DNA from: Bradyrhizobium sp. in8p8
GTDB taxonomy: Bacteria > Pseudomonadota > Alphaproteobacteria > Rhizobiales > Xanthobacteraceae
DNA length: 64,000 bases
Reading direction: 5' to 3'
Assembly: GCF_000426845.1 (NCBI RefSeq)
Contig: NZ_AUGD01000002.1
Coordinates: 620,001-684,000, forward strand
A program made the translations under genes and the position numbers. Shown piece by piece: positions 15,700 to 24,995 of the stretch (within the stretch, counting starts at the first letter, position 1; each line of letters opens with the position of its first letter). The notes under the pieces were generated by a model, which searched no databases, had not been told where the DNA came from, and saw only the letters and a program-made list of their open reading frames with translations.

Positions 15700-16709
15700 C
15701 AGTGATACCCCTCGCCGTGCCGCACCTTGCCGCGAAATATCCAGTAGACGTAGCCAGTATAGACGAGGATCACCGGCACCAGCACCGCCGCGCCGACGAG
15801 CAGGAACAACTGGCTGCTGGGATGCGTGGCTGCCAGCCAGATCGTAATGGAGGGCGGCACGATCATCGGCCACATGCTGATGCCAAGCCCTATGTAGGAC
15901 AGCACGAAGAAGCCAAGCGCGCACAGGAACGGCACCACATCCTCGCCCTTGCCGAGCGCGCGATGAAAGCGCCATGCCAGCAGGGCCACGAGAACTGGCA
16001 CAGGCGCTGCGTAAAGCATGTTTGGCAGCGTCAGCCATCGCTCCCGGAACGCCGGGCTCTGGATGACCATCATCACGGATATGACGGCAATGAAGCCGAG
16101 CGTCGCAAAGCCGAGAACGCGTGCATAGTTGCGGCAGCGTGCCTGAAGCGCGCCGTCGGTCTTCCAAACCAGCCAGCACGCGCCGAGCAGGCCGTAGCCG
16201 ACAACCAGGGCAATACCGGTCAGAACCGAGAAAGGCGTCAGCCAGTCCCACCACCCGCCGGCGTAAGCACGCCCCTCCACACGAATGCCCTGCACGATGG
16301 CGCCAAGGCAGACGCCCTGGAGGAATGCGGCGGCAAAGCTGCCCCACGAGAAGGCGCGGTCCCACCATGTTTCACCGGCGGGCGTCCGCGCTCGAAACCG
16401 CATTTCGAAGGCCACTCCGCGAAACACCAACGCGAGCAGCATCAGAATAAGCGGCATGTAGAGCGCGGGAAAAATCGTCGCGTAGGCCAGCGGAAACACC
16501 GCGAACAATCCGCCGCCGCCGAGGACGAGCCAGGTTTCGTTGCCGTCCCAGACCGGTGCCACGGAATTGACCATGACGTCGCGGTCGGCTCTCGCCACCT
16601 CGGCCGGAAACAGGATGCCGACGCCAAGGTCGAAGCCGTCCATCATCACGTAGAGCAGCACGGCCGTGGCGATCAGCAGGGCCCATATCAGTGTGAGGTC
16701 GATGCTCAT
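15699..16709 (-). CDS. cydB: Cytochrome bd-type quinol oxidase (CIO type), subunit II
   Basis: A 336-residue membrane protein with about eight helices. The N-terminal MDGFDLGVGILFP segment and NGNETWLVLGGGGLFAVFP-like block (PVWDGNETW) are diagnostic of CydB/CioB. It partners subunit I in reducing oxygen with quinol, without pumping protons. Its ATG overlaps the stop of the subunit I gene (ATGA), and its own stop overlaps the DUF2474 start, so all three form a compact operon. The name cioB would also fit if it is cyanide-insensitive. Confidence 0.95.
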   Translation of the reverse strand: MSIDLTLIWALLIATAVLLYVMMDGFDLGVGILFPAEVARADRDVMVNSVAPVWDGNETWLVLGGGGLFAVFPLAYATIFPALYMPLILMLLALVFRGVAFEMRFRARTPAGETWWDRAFSWGSFAAAFLQGVCLGAIVQGIRVEGRAYAGGWWDWLTPFSVLTGIALVVGYGLLGACWLVWKTDGALQARCRNYARVLGFATLGFIAVISVMMVIQSPAFRERWLTLPNMLYAAPVPVLVALLAWRFHRALGKGEDVVPFLCALGFFVLSYIGLGISMWPMIVPPSITIWLAATHPSSQLFLLVGAAVLVPVILVYTGYVYWIFRGKVRHGEGYH

Positions 16710-18154
16710 GGCCTGATCCCCGCTTGACGCGACTCTGCTCTGTGTGTCGCCGGCGCCCCGGCTATCAACGCTGGGGCCGGCGTAATGCCGGCCGTGCGGA
16801 CCGGCTGGCCCTGTGGCGGTCCGTGCTCGCCGGCTTCAGGCGTCTGGCGGAAGAGGTGAAACAGATACGCGATCCCCGCGCCGAACACGACGAAGTACAC
16901 GACTACGAATGCCGCCAGTGACGCGGCCACGGCCGGCGCGGCGATCGGCGCGACGCTATCGGCAGTCCTCAGGAGTCCGTAAACCGTGAATGGCTGGCGT
17001 CCCGCCTCCGTCACCGTCCATCCGGCCGTCACCGCGATCAGCCCCGACGGCCCCATGGCCACGGCAAAGCGGTGCAGCCACGGGGTGTCGTACAGCCCGT
17101 CGCGCCAACGCAGAACGAGCGAGGCCATGCCGAGCACGATCATCAGAATTCCCAGGCCGACCATGATGCGGAACGCCCAGAAGACGAGTGGAATGTTGGT
17201 CGGCCATGTATCTTTCGGGAAAGCCTTGAGCCCCTTGACCTCTCCATCAAGGCTGTGCGTCAGATAAAGGCTCGCGAAGCCAGGAATGGCAATTTGGCCG
17301 CGCGTCACCCCGGCTTCGGCATCCGGCATGCCGAACAGGATGGAGGACGCACGGCGTTCGGTCTCGAAGTGGCCTTCCATGGCCGCGACTTTGACCGGCT
17401 GATGGTGGTACGAATTCACGCCATGCAGATCGCCGATCAGGAGCTGCATCGGCGCCACGATCGCCGCCATCCACATCGCCATTGAAAACATGATGCGAGC
17501 GCGTTCGTTCATCCTGTCCCGCAGAAGGTGCCAGGCGCCCACGGCCCCCACGATCATCGCGGTCGTCAGGTAGGCCGCGGTGACAGTATGGGCGAACCGA
17601 TAGGGGAACGACGGATTGAAGATGATTGCGAGCCAGCTCTCGGGAATGAACTGGCCGTCCGGCCCCGTCCCATGTCCCGTCGGCGTCTGCATCCAGGAAT
17701 TCGCGGCGAGAATCCAGAAGGCCGAGAGCAAGGTGCCGCCCGCGACGAAGCAGGTCGCGACGAAATGCAGGCGCGGACCAACGCGGCCAAGGCCAAAGAG
17801 CATCACGCCAAGGAAGCCGGCCTCGAGAAAGAATGCCGTCAGCACTTCATAGCCGAGGAGCGGTCCGAGCACCGGCGATGTCTTGTCGGCAAACACCGAC
17901 CAGTTCGTGCCGAATTGGTACGACATGACGATACCCGACACGACGCCCATGGCGAAGGCGACCGCGAAAATCTTCAACCAATAGCGGTAGGTATCGAGAT
18001 AGGCGCCGCGGCCCGTCCACAGCCACAGACCTTCGAGCACGGCAAGATAGCTCGCGAGTCCGATGGTGAAGGCCGGAAACAGGAAGTGCCAGACCACCGT
18101 GAAGGCGAACTGGAAGCGCGCAAGATCCAACGCGCTGGGCAGTAAGTCGGACAT
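16706..18154 (-). CDS. cydA: Cytochrome bd-type quinol oxidase (CIO type), subunit I
   Basis: The 482-residue protein has about nine helices. H23 in VVWHFLFPAFTIG is the likely heme ligand near the N-terminus, and GYEVLTAFFLEAGFLGVMLFG carries the two conserved glutamates of the proton/oxygen path. The quinol-binding Q loop is short (about 250-310), as in the cyanide-insensitive oxidases (CioA) rather than E. coli CydA (522 residues). It is the first gene of the operon. A bd-type oxidase is used under low oxygen or respiratory stress; no low-oxygen box was found directly upstream. Confidence 0.94.
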   Translation of the reverse strand: MSDLLPSALDLARFQFAFTVVWHFLFPAFTIGLASYLAVLEGLWLWTGRGAYLDTYRYWLKIFAVAFAMGVVSGIVMSYQFGTNWSVFADKTSPVLGPLLGYEVLTAFFLEAGFLGVMLFGLGRVGPRLHFVATCFVAGGTLLSAFWILAANSWMQTPTGHGTGPDGQFIPESWLAIIFNPSFPYRFAHTVTAAYLTTAMIVGAVGAWHLLRDRMNERARIMFSMAMWMAAIVAPMQLLIGDLHGVNSYHHQPVKVAAMEGHFETERRASSILFGMPDAEAGVTRGQIAIPGFASLYLTHSLDGEVKGLKAFPKDTWPTNIPLVFWAFRIMVGLGILMIVLGMASLVLRWRDGLYDTPWLHRFAVAMGPSGLIAVTAGWTVTEAGRQPFTVYGLLRTADSVAPIAAPAVAASLAAFVVVYFVVFGAGIAYLFHLFRQTPEAGEHGPPQGQPVRTAGITPAPALIAGAPATHRAESRQAGIRP

Positions 18155-18412
18155 AGCTCCGCCCCCGACATCAATTGCGGCCCGCAGCTAACGCTTTCAA
18201 CCTGCGCTGGTTCCAGCTGCCTCGATCATCAGATGTCGAGAGTCTTAAGCATTCTGCGAGCACTGTCTGGAGGGTATCCTTGGCACACTACGGTCTCAAG
18301 ACGTCGGAATGTCCTACCCCCCGCACGGTCTGCAGCCGACGAGCTGCGAGTGCGTTCGACGCAAATGCGTTCTCGCGGCGTCGAAGCTGCCAGTGCCGGG
18401 CATCGTTCGATC

Positions 18413-19720
18413 CTAAGCCGACGCCGGTCTCTGCACGTTTGGCGGTGGAGCAGCATCATCGGCGTCTGGATCCCGACCCTGACTCCTGTCGAGTTGTCGC
18501 ATGACCGGCGTGACAGTCAGTCCGTGAAGCAGAATCGACAACAGCGCTACGAGGCCAACGATAGCCCACAGCCGCTCGCCGACGGTCAACTCCATATGGT
18601 TGAGCCCATAGGCCAGATAGTAGAACGAGCCCACACCTCGGATTCCGAAGAAGGCCAGCGTCATCTTCTCCGAGAAGCGAGCCTTGAATCCAGCCAGCGC
18701 AATCAAACCGCCGATCGGCCGGATGACGAGCAGAATCGCCGCCGCCGCCGCCACGTCCACCAACTCGAGCGGGCGCAGCAAACCGCTGACCAATGCCCCG
18801 CCGAACAGCAGCAGCAGGACCATCATGGCCAGCCGCTCGACCTGCTCGGTGATGTCGTGCATTTGCCTGTTGAATTCGTGGTCGCGGTGCGATCGGCGCA
18901 GCGTCAGTGCGGTGACGAAAACGGCAAGGAAGCCGTAGCAGTGGATGAGTTCTGTCACACCGTAAGAAACGAACGTGGCCGCGATCGCGATGAGACCGTC
19001 TCCCGTCCTCGACAGCTTCGTGTCGGCGGGAACGTGAAACGTGAGCCAGCCGAACAGCCGGCCAATGAGCCAGCCACCGATGAGGCCGGCGCCAATCTCC
19101 CACAGCACATTGTGGAGCAGCCACTGCCCTGCCCAGGGTTCACCCGTTGCCATCGCCAAACCGAGCGCGATCGCAAGATTCACGAACGGGAAGGCGAAGC
19201 CGTCGTTCAAGCCTGCCTCGGATGTCAGCCCGAAGCGAACCTCATCCTCTTCCCCGGTCTTGGGAGGCCCGACCTGGACGTCGGACGCGAGCACCGGATC
19301 GGTCGGCGCCAGACTCGCCGCCAGCAACAGCGCCGCGATCCAGGGCAGGCCCAGCATCCATCCCCCCAATGCAGTGATTGCAAGGATTCCGATCGGCATC
19401 GTGATCGCCAGCAACCGCCAGGTTACGCTCCACTTTCGCCAACTGAACGGGCGATCGAGCTTCAAGCCGGCCCCCATCAGCGCAATGATCACGACGAACT
19501 CGGTGAAACGCTCGGTGAAGTCCGGGTAGTTGAGCGGCAGTGGCCGGAGCGAGACTGCCGGCAGCGAGAAGATCGCAGCACCAATCCCGATGCAGACGAT
19601 CGGCAGAGACAGGGGAAGCCGCTTTAGGGCGAGTGGTAGCCAGGCAACGAGCGCGATGAGCAGGCCCGCTCCTGTCAGGATCAGGATGTATGGCTCTGGG
19701 GCAAAGGAGGAGACTTGCAC
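18413..19720 (-). CDS. Cation:proton antiporter (CPA1/NhaP-like)
   Basis: A 435-residue protein with about 12 transmembrane helices. The ion-binding signatures are APTDPVLASDV (helix 5 region, TDP) and SEAGLNDG (helix 6 region), as in CPA1 Na+/H+ or K+/H+ antiporters. The C-terminus is a short polar tail, without a regulatory TrkA-type domain. The GTG at 19720 is preceded by AAAGG; an ATG two bases upstream is out of frame. A GTGAAC/GTTCAC palindrome lies 23-35 bases upstream (19743-19755). The ion specificity is not known. Confidence 0.88.
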   Translation of the reverse strand: MQVSSFAPEPYILILTGAGLLIALVAWLPLALKRLPLSLPIVCIGIGAAIFSLPAVSLRPLPLNYPDFTERFTEFVVIIALMGAGLKLDRPFSWRKWSVTWRLLAITMPIGILAITALGGWMLGLPWIAALLLAASLAPTDPVLASDVQVGPPKTGEEDEVRFGLTSEAGLNDGFAFPFVNLAIALGLAMATGEPWAGQWLLHNVLWEIGAGLIGGWLIGRLFGWLTFHVPADTKLSRTGDGLIAIAATFVSYGVTELIHCYGFLAVFVTALTLRRSHRDHEFNRQMHDITEQVERLAMMVLLLLFGGALVSGLLRPLELVDVAAAAAILLVIRPIGGLIALAGFKARFSEKMTLAFFGIRGVGSFYYLAYGLNHMELTVGERLWAIVGLVALLSILLHGLTVTPVMRQLDRSQGRDPDADDAAPPPNVQRPASA

Positions 19721-19742
19721 ATCCCTTTAACGCCGCAGAGCC

Positions 19743-19755
19743 GTGAACGGTTCAC
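19743..19755. promoter_or_regulatory. Palindrome upstream of the antiporter gene
   Basis: GTGAAC-G-GTTCAC, perfect 6-base arms, 23 bases before the GTG start. A second GTGAAC half-site occurs at 19771-19776. It is a candidate operator; no regulator gene is adjacent. Confidence 0.35.
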
Positions 19756-19872
19756 ACGCGGAGAGCAGCCGTGAACTGTCGACACCTGCGATTGTTTCGG
19801 CGCACGCGAACGACGCGGTGAATCTCACCGTTCGACAAAGGACCGCCGTCCCCCTAAATCAATACGGCTCTC

Positions 19873-21471
19873 TCATTCCCACTCGATCGTCCCGGGCGGC
19901 TTGCTCGTCACATCATACACCACCCGGTTCACGCCCTTCACCTCGTTGATGATGCGCGTCGCCGTCTCGCCCAGGAATTTCATGTCGAACTGGTAGAAGT
20001 CCGCGGTCATGCCGTCGGTCGAGGTGACGGCGCGCAGGCCCACGACGTAGTCGTAGGTGCGGCCGTCGCCCATGACGCCGACGGTCTTGACCGGGAGCAG
20101 CACCGCAAAAGCCTGCCAAATCTCGTCGTAGAGGCCGTGCTTGCGGATCTGGTCGATGTAGACGGCGTCCGCCTTGCGCAGGATGTCGAGCTTGTCGCGG
20201 GTGATCTCGCCGGGGCAGCGTATGGCAAGGCCCGGGCCCGGGAACGGGTGGCGGCCGACGAAGATTTCGGGCAGACCGAGCTCACGCCCGAGCTTGCGCA
20301 CCTCGTCCTTGAACAGCTCGCGCAAGGGCTCGACGAGCTTCATGTTCATGCGCTCGGGCAGACCGCCGACATTGTGGTGCGACTTGATGGTGACTGACGG
20401 TCCGCCGGTGAAGGAGACGCTCTCGATCACGTCGGGGTAGAGCGTGCCTTGCGCCAGGAAATCGGCGCCGCCGATCTTCTTGGCCTCGGCCTCGAACACC
20501 TCGATGAAGAGGCGGCCGATGGTCTTGCGCTTCGCTTCCGGGTCGGTGACGCCCTCGAGTTCGCCCAAAAACTGTTTCGAGGCGTCCACGTGCACGAGGG
20601 GAATGTTGTAGTGGTGGCGGAAGAGGTCGACGACCTGCTCGGCCTCGTTGAGGCGCATCAGGCCGTGATCGACGAAGACGCAGGTGAGCTGGTCGCCGAT
20701 GGCCTCGTGGATCAGGACGGCCGCGACCGCTGAATCGACGCCGCCGGAGAGGCCGCAGATCACCCTGCCCTTGCCGACCTGCGCGCGGATCTTGGCGATC
20801 TCCTCCTCGCGGAAGGCGCGCATGGTCCAGTCGCCGGTGAGACCGGCGATCTTGCGGACGAAGTTGCGAATGAGTTTTGCGCCGTCGGGCGTATGCACCA
20901 CTTCGGGATGAAACATCAGGCCGTAATATTTGCGCCTCTCGTCCTGGATGATCGCGAAGGGCGCATTCGGCGAGGTGCCGGCGACGGAGAAGCCCGGCGG
21001 CATCTTGGTGATGCGGTCGCCATGGCTCATCCAGACCTGGTTCTTGCTGCCCGACGACCAGACGTCCGCGAACAGCTGGCTGTCGGCTTTCACCTCGACA
21101 TCGGCGCGGCCGAACTCGCGGTGATGCCCGCCCTCGACCTCCCCGCCGAGCTGTGCCGCCATGGTCATCTGACCGTAACAGATACCCATCACGGGCACGC
21201 CGGAATCGAAGATCGATTGCGGCGCGCGGGGCGAGCCGGCCTCATGCACCGACTCGGGGCCGCCGGAGAGGATCACCGCCTTCGGCTTCATCTCGTCGAA
21301 GGCGGCTTCGGCCTTGTTGAACGGGACGATCTCGCAATAGACGCCGTCCTCGCGGACGCGACGCGCGATCAGCTGCGTCACCTGGCTGCCGAAGTCGACG
21401 ATGAGAATCTTGTCGTGCGCCGAGGCCACCGAGGGCGTCGACGCGGAGCGGTCGTTCTGTGCTGCTGTCAT
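19873..21471 (-). CDS. guaA: GMP synthase (glutamine-hydrolysing)
   Basis: A 532-residue protein that amidates XMP to GMP in the last step of GMP synthesis. The class I glutamine amidotransferase domain has its nucleophile C98 in GICYGQM and the catalytic His in MFHPEVVHT. The ATP pyrophosphatase domain has the P-loop SGGVDSAV, and the C-terminal dimerisation domain ends with [14 protein letters not shown] started at the ATG at 21471; the frame is open further to 21528, but that part is Arg/Ala-rich and unlike the family. guaB, the preceding step, is 7 kb away. Confidence 0.97.
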   Translation of the reverse strand: MTAAQNDRSASTPSVASAHDKILIVDFGSQVTQLIARRVREDGVYCEIVPFNKAEAAFDEMKPKAVILSGGPESVHEAGSPRAPQSIFDSGVPVMGICYGQMTMAAQLGGEVEGGHHREFGRADVEVKADSQLFADVWSSGSKNQVWMSHGDRITKMPPGFSVAGTSPNAPFAIIQDERRKYYGLMFHPEVVHTPDGAKLIRNFVRKIAGLTGDWTMRAFREEEIAKIRAQVGKGRVICGLSGGVDSAVAAVLIHEAIGDQLTCVFVDHGLMRLNEAEQVVDLFRHHYNIPLVHVDASKQFLGELEGVTDPEAKRKTIGRLFIEVFEAEAKKIGGADFLAQGTLYPDVIESVSFTGGPSVTIKSHHNVGGLPERMNMKLVEPLRELFKDEVRKLGRELGLPEIFVGRHPFPGPGLAIRCPGEITRDKLDILRKADAVYIDQIRKHGLYDEIWQAFAVLLPVKTVGVMGDGRTYDYVVGLRAVTSTDGMTADFYQFDMKFLGETATRIINEVKGVNRVVYDVTSKPPGTIEWE

Positions 21472-21558
21472 GGCCAGCAGATACGCTGGCGCGGCCCGGG
21501 CCGCAACCGCGCGGCTGCGCGCGCCCACATGCTTCTTTGGGCATGGACAGGGCTATAA

Positions 21559-21577
21559 AGGTCAGTAATACTGACCT
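21559..21577. promoter_or_regulatory. Perfect palindromic operator upstream of the SnoaL-like gene
   Basis: Arms AGGTCAGT (21559-21566) and ACTGACCT (21570-21577) pair perfectly around AAT. It lies 41 bases before the ATG at 21618 and 88 bases before guaA on the other strand. A TATTAT (21577-21582) follows and could be a -10. The regulator gene is not adjacent. Confidence 0.6.
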
Positions 21578-21617
21578 ATTATATCCGCCCCCCGAGAGGG
21601 CCATCAGGGAGAACGTC

Positions 21618-21989
21618 ATGCCACAGCATCATCCACCGTCAATGCTGGCCGCGCTCGGCCGCACCTGGGTCGAGGCCTGGAACGCGCGCGACCTCGAGCG
21701 CGTGCTCGCGCTCTATGACGAGGCAGCCGTGATGACCTCGGACCGCATCCCCGCGATGGGGTTCGACGCCAGCGGCACGGTGCGGGGCAAGGAGGCTTTG
21801 CGCGCCTATTGGGGCAAGGCACTCGGGCTGCTGCCGGAGCTGCATTTCTCGCTGATCGATCTGTTCGTCAGCCCCGACAGCGTCGTGGTGTTCTATGCGA
21901 ACGAGCGCGGGAAGAAGATCTGCGAGTATCTGCGGGTGAACGATGCAGGGCTGATCGTGCAGGGCTCGGCGAACCATTTGGTGCACTAG
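21618..21989 (+). CDS. SnoaL/NTF2-like protein
   Basis: The 123-residue product has an NTF2-like fold pattern: TWVEAWNARDLERVLALYDEAAVMTSD, then KEALRAYWGKALGLLPELHFSLIDLFVSPDSVVVFYANERGKKICEYLRVN. Proteins of this type include ketosteroid isomerase-like and SnoaL-like members; no catalytic residues can be assigned. AGGGAG lies 6 bases before the ATG. The gene is divergent from guaA, and the palindrome at 21559-21577 is likely its operator. It is unrelated in detail to the NTF2-like gene at 4664. Confidence 0.82.
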   Translation: MPQHHPPSMLAALGRTWVEAWNARDLERVLALYDEAAVMTSDRIPAMGFDASGTVRGKEALRAYWGKALGLLPELHFSLIDLFVSPDSVVVFYANERGKKICEYLRVNDAGLIVQGSANHLVH

Positions 21990-21994
21990 CCTGT

Positions 21995-22083
21995 CCGTCG
22001 TTGCCAGCGTAGCGAAGCAAATCCAGTATCTATCCCCGGATACAGTCCTGGATTGCTTCGTTGGAGGCTCCCCGCAATGACGG
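21995..22083. repeat. Palindromic repeat, family A (diverged copy)
   Basis: The left end ccgtcgttgccagcgtagcgaagcaa and the right end cctggattgcttcg...ccgcaatgacgg match family A (see 1804-1889), with several mismatches. It sits between the SnoaL-like and cupin-fold genes. Confidence 0.65.
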
Positions 22084-22135
22084 AGTTTGTTGCTATGTCA
22101 TTACGCCAAGCATCGCCCCCCATTCAGGACTCCCC

Positions 22136-22468
22136 ATGAAGCTCCCCACCTCCCCCTTCACCGTCACCGACTGGAGCAAGATCGACGTGACCACGCATCC
22201 CGGCGAGAGCGGCGAGGCAAAATGGCGCACGCTCACTATCGGCGATCTACGGGTGCGGATGGTGGAGTATTCGCCGGGCTATGTCGCCGATCATTGGTGC
22301 GACCGCGGCCACGTGCTCTACGTGCTGAAGGGCGACCTCGACTCCGAGCTGCGCGACGGGCGCAAGTTCAAGCTTACGGCGGGAATGAGCTACCAGGTGT
22401 CGGATTTTGGCGACGCCGCGCACCGGTCCTCGACCGCGACGGGCGCCACGCTCTTCATCGTCGATTGA
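22136..22468 (+). CDS. DHCW-motif cupin-fold protein
   Basis: A 110-residue single-domain cupin with the family's hallmark DHWCDRGHVLYVLKGDL at about 52-68, followed by the second half with AGMSYQVSDFGDAAHRSSTATGATLFIVD. The His and Cys in the hallmark may bind a metal. The function is unknown. I chose the ATG at 22136 because the strongly conserved domain begins there; the frame upstream to 22061 includes repeat sequence. Confidence 0.85.
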   Translation: MKLPTSPFTVTDWSKIDVTTHPGESGEAKWRTLTIGDLRVRMVEYSPGYVADHWCDRGHVLYVLKGDLDSELRDGRKFKLTAGMSYQVSDFGDAAHRSSTATGATLFIVD

Positions 22469-22725
22469 AGCCGCAACGGTTAATTTGCACCGCAAAATAG
22501 CAAACACGCGCGACATGCCGAGCCGCGGGTGGTGCCTTGAAGTAGCCCAAAATTCTCGCTATATTGTGATCATCGATACTTGGCCGAACGACTGGGCCGC
22601 TTCGCTTCGTTACCGACGGGCGCGCACGCTTCAGATGACTTCTCCAAACATCGACTGAACAGGATCAAGGGCGCAGCGACGCGTACCGGTCCGCGTGCGT
22701 ACCCTCTCTAACAAAGGAAACTCCC

Positions 22726-22935
22726 ATGGCTATGGGCACCGTGAAGTGGTTCAACACCCAAAAGGGTTATGGTTTCATCCAGCCGGACGACGGCCAGAAG
22801 GACGTGTTCGTCCACATCAGCGCGGTCGAGCGCGCCGGCCTCTCCACCCTCAACGAGGGCCAGAAGGTCTCGTTCGACATCGTCGCCGATCGCCGCAGCG
22901 GCAAGTCCTCGGCTGACAATCTCCGCGTCGGCTAA
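22726..22935 (+). CDS. Cold-shock domain protein (CspA family)
   Basis: A 69-residue OB-fold protein, the full length of the family. RNP1 is KGYGFI at 13-18 and RNP2 is VFVHI at 27-31, the single-strand nucleic acid-binding motifs. The start ATG has AAAGGAAAC 6 bases upstream. The 257-base gap before it probably holds a long 5' leader, typical of csp mRNAs, but no specific thermosensor structure can be called by eye. It is followed by a strong rho-independent terminator. It likely acts as an RNA chaperone. Confidence 0.96.
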   Translation: MAMGTVKWFNTQKGYGFIQPDDGQKDVFVHISAVERAGLSTLNEGQKVSFDIVADRRSGKSSADNLRVG

Positions 22936-22990
22936 CGCCTGCGCATCGTTCTGACCACGGACGTACCGGCAGAACGCTAGACTCAGAAAG

Positions 22991-23022
22991 CCCCGCGGCC
23001 GGGATCCGGTGCGCGGGGTTTT
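22991..23022 (+). terminator. Rho-independent terminator after the cold-shock gene
   Basis: CCCCGCG (22991-22997) pairs with CGCGGGG (23012-23018), with inner GCC/GG pairs, and is followed by TTTT (23019-23022). It lies 56 bases after the stop codon. Confidence 0.85.
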
Positions 23023-23087
23023 GTATTTGAGGCCGTCAATCCGGAGCGCTCCGCAGGACGAGCCCCGGAATGACTACTGAGGACCAC

Positions 23088-24389
23088 TTAGCCGATTTTC
23101 CTCAGCACCGACACGAAAAACCCGTCCGTCCCCGTCCGCCGCGGCGTCATCAGCCAGCCTTCCGTCGACTTCAGCGCGGCCTCGCCAAAAGCTTCCGCCT
23201 TGTCCCAGAGCACGCTCGCGGTCTGCTCGGGGGGGACGACCGCGAATTCGGGATGGCGTGCGGTGAACGCCCTTACCTGCTCCCCGTTCTCCTCCGAAAG
23301 CACCGAGCAAGTGATGTAGGCGATGCGCCCGCCAGCCTTAACCAGCGGCACCGCCCGCTCCAGCACCTCGGCCTGGTCGCGCAGGCGGATCTCCAGCGCG
23401 CCCGGGCGCATCCGCCATTTGGCGTCGGGGTTGCGACGCCAGGTGCCGGTTCCCGTGCAGGGGGCGTCGATCACGACGAGGTCGGCTGTGCCTCGGATAT
23501 CGGCCAGCGGATCCGCCTCGCCCTTGGGCGTGCGGACGTCGGCGTTGTGGACGCCGGCCCGCGACAGCCGCTCATGGATCGGCGCGAGCTGGCGCTTGTC
23601 GCGGTCGGTCGCGATCAGCCGGCCCTTGCCCTGAATGAGGGCGGCGAGCGCCAGTGTCTTGCCGCCGGCGCCGGCGCAGAGATCGATCACCTGCTCGCCG
23701 GGTTTTGCCGCGGTGAGCTGGGCCGCAAGCTGCGATCCCTCATCCTGCACTTCAATTGCGCCCTTGATGAAATCCTCTTCCGCCTGGATGCCGGGATTGC
23801 GCGCATCGGCCGAAAGCTCGATGCGCACGCCGGTTGCGGACCAGGGCGTCGGTTTCGCATGAAGATGAGCAAGCGCGCGCAGCACCTTGTCGCGATTGGA
23901 CTTTAGCGTGTTGACGCGCAAATCGAGCGGGGCCCGACTGGCCATCGCGGCGGCTTCCGCGGCGCGGGTCTCGCCGAATACTTTTGCAAGATGCGGGTCG
24001 AGCCATTCGGGGTAATCGCCGGCGATCGCCGAGGGCGCGTCCTTGAGGGAGCGCGAGGCGAGCGCGGCCTGCTCGGCCTCGGTCAGCGGCGCCGGCGCAA
24101 ACCGGCTGCCGTCGAACAGCGCGGCCATGGTGGCCGTATCCATGTTGCGCTCGAGGCGGAGCATGCCGATCAGCCTAGCCCGCGCGGTATCGGAATCCAT
24201 CAGGAATGCGCTCGAGGCGTAGCGGCGCAGCACGTCCCAGACGAGGCCGGCAATCGCGGCGCGGTCGCCGGAACCGGCGAAGCGGTGCGCGGTGCCCCAC
24301 TCCTTCAGTGCCTTGGCGGCGGGCACGCGGTCCCTCTCGATGGTGTCGATCAGTTCGATGGCTGCGGACAGCCGTGCAGCGGGTGTCAT
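23088..24389 (-). CDS. rsmB: RsmB/NOP2-type RNA (cytosine-5) methyltransferase
   Basis: The 433-residue protein begins with a NusB-like helical region (about 1-150) and ends with a Rossmann methyltransferase (about 200-433). The SAM site is DLCAGAGGKTLALA, motif IV is DAPCTGTGTWRRN with one catalytic Cys, and motif VI is ITCSVLSEENGEQV with the other. RsmB methylates C967 of 16S rRNA; related RsmF-type proteins act on other sites, so exact specificity is not proven. It is followed by a MAPEG gene running the same way. Confidence 0.88.
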   Translation of the reverse strand: MTPAARLSAAIELIDTIERDRVPAAKALKEWGTAHRFAGSGDRAAIAGLVWDVLRRYASSAFLMDSDTARARLIGMLRLERNMDTATMAALFDGSRFAPAPLTEAEQAALASRSLKDAPSAIAGDYPEWLDPHLAKVFGETRAAEAAAMASRAPLDLRVNTLKSNRDKVLRALAHLHAKPTPWSATGVRIELSADARNPGIQAEEDFIKGAIEVQDEGSQLAAQLTAAKPGEQVIDLCAGAGGKTLALAALIQGKGRLIATDRDKRQLAPIHERLSRAGVHNADVRTPKGEADPLADIRGTADLVVIDAPCTGTGTWRRNPDAKWRMRPGALEIRLRDQAEVLERAVPLVKAGGRIAYITCSVLSEENGEQVRAFTARHPEFAVVPPEQTASVLWDKAEAFGEAALKSTEGWLMTPRRTGTDGFFVSVLRKIG

Positions 24390-24417
24390 TTGAATTCTTT
24401 CGAAGGGCGCGGAGCGC

Positions 24418-24840
24418 CTAGATCAGCAGCAGAAGCTTCAGCGCGAAGTAGATCCACATCGCCAGCAGTACCAGCACGCCGGCGAGCCACACGGTGGAGC
24501 GGCGGCCCAGATCGTTCGAGGAGACGAAAACACCCGCGTGGGCAAAGCGCGTCACCACGAACACCCAGGACATCAGCACGATGAAGAGATCGGCGCGGCG
24601 GAGCGGCAATGCCAGTGCGATCAGGACGTAGAACAGCACCGGCAGCTCGAACTGGTTGCGGTAGCAATTGGCGATCTGTGTGGCGCCCTTCGGCCAGTTC
24701 GGCTCGCCCAGCGCAATGTCGCGGATCTTGGTCTCCCCCGCGACCAGCGTCTTGCGGCGCGCCATGACCATCCCGATCAGAAGCGCGAAGGTGAGAGCGA
24801 CCTGCACGAAGACCGGCAGCAGGACCATTTGAACGGACAT
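24418..24840 (-). CDS. MAPEG family membrane protein
   Basis: A 140-residue protein with four transmembrane helices. The family pattern is visible in ANCYRNQFELPVLFYVLIAL, with the Asn-x-x-Glu typical of MAPEG (eicosanoid/glutathione metabolism) proteins, and a final VWLAGVLVLLAMWIYFALKLL helix. Bacterial members may bind glutathione; the substrate is not known. The ATG at 24840 has GGGAAA 8 bases upstream. It precedes the rsmB-type gene by 28 bases and may share its transcript. Confidence 0.85.
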   Translation of the reverse strand: MSVQMVLLPVFVQVALTFALLIGMVMARRKTLVAGETKIRDIALGEPNWPKGATQIANCYRNQFELPVLFYVLIALALPLRRADLFIVLMSWVFVVTRFAHAGVFVSSNDLGRRSTVWLAGVLVLLAMWIYFALKLLLLI

Positions 24841-24995
24841 CGGAACTTTCCCGGGAGGCGAAATGCCGCCGCCCGTCATTAGCGGCGACTCTTGGCGCTG
24901 ACAATGAACGACTTGAACCGCCGTTCCCGCTTCGGCGACCAACCGCCGATAGTTGAAGCGATTTCGGCCGCTTGGGCCCGACGCGAGATGGCGCC

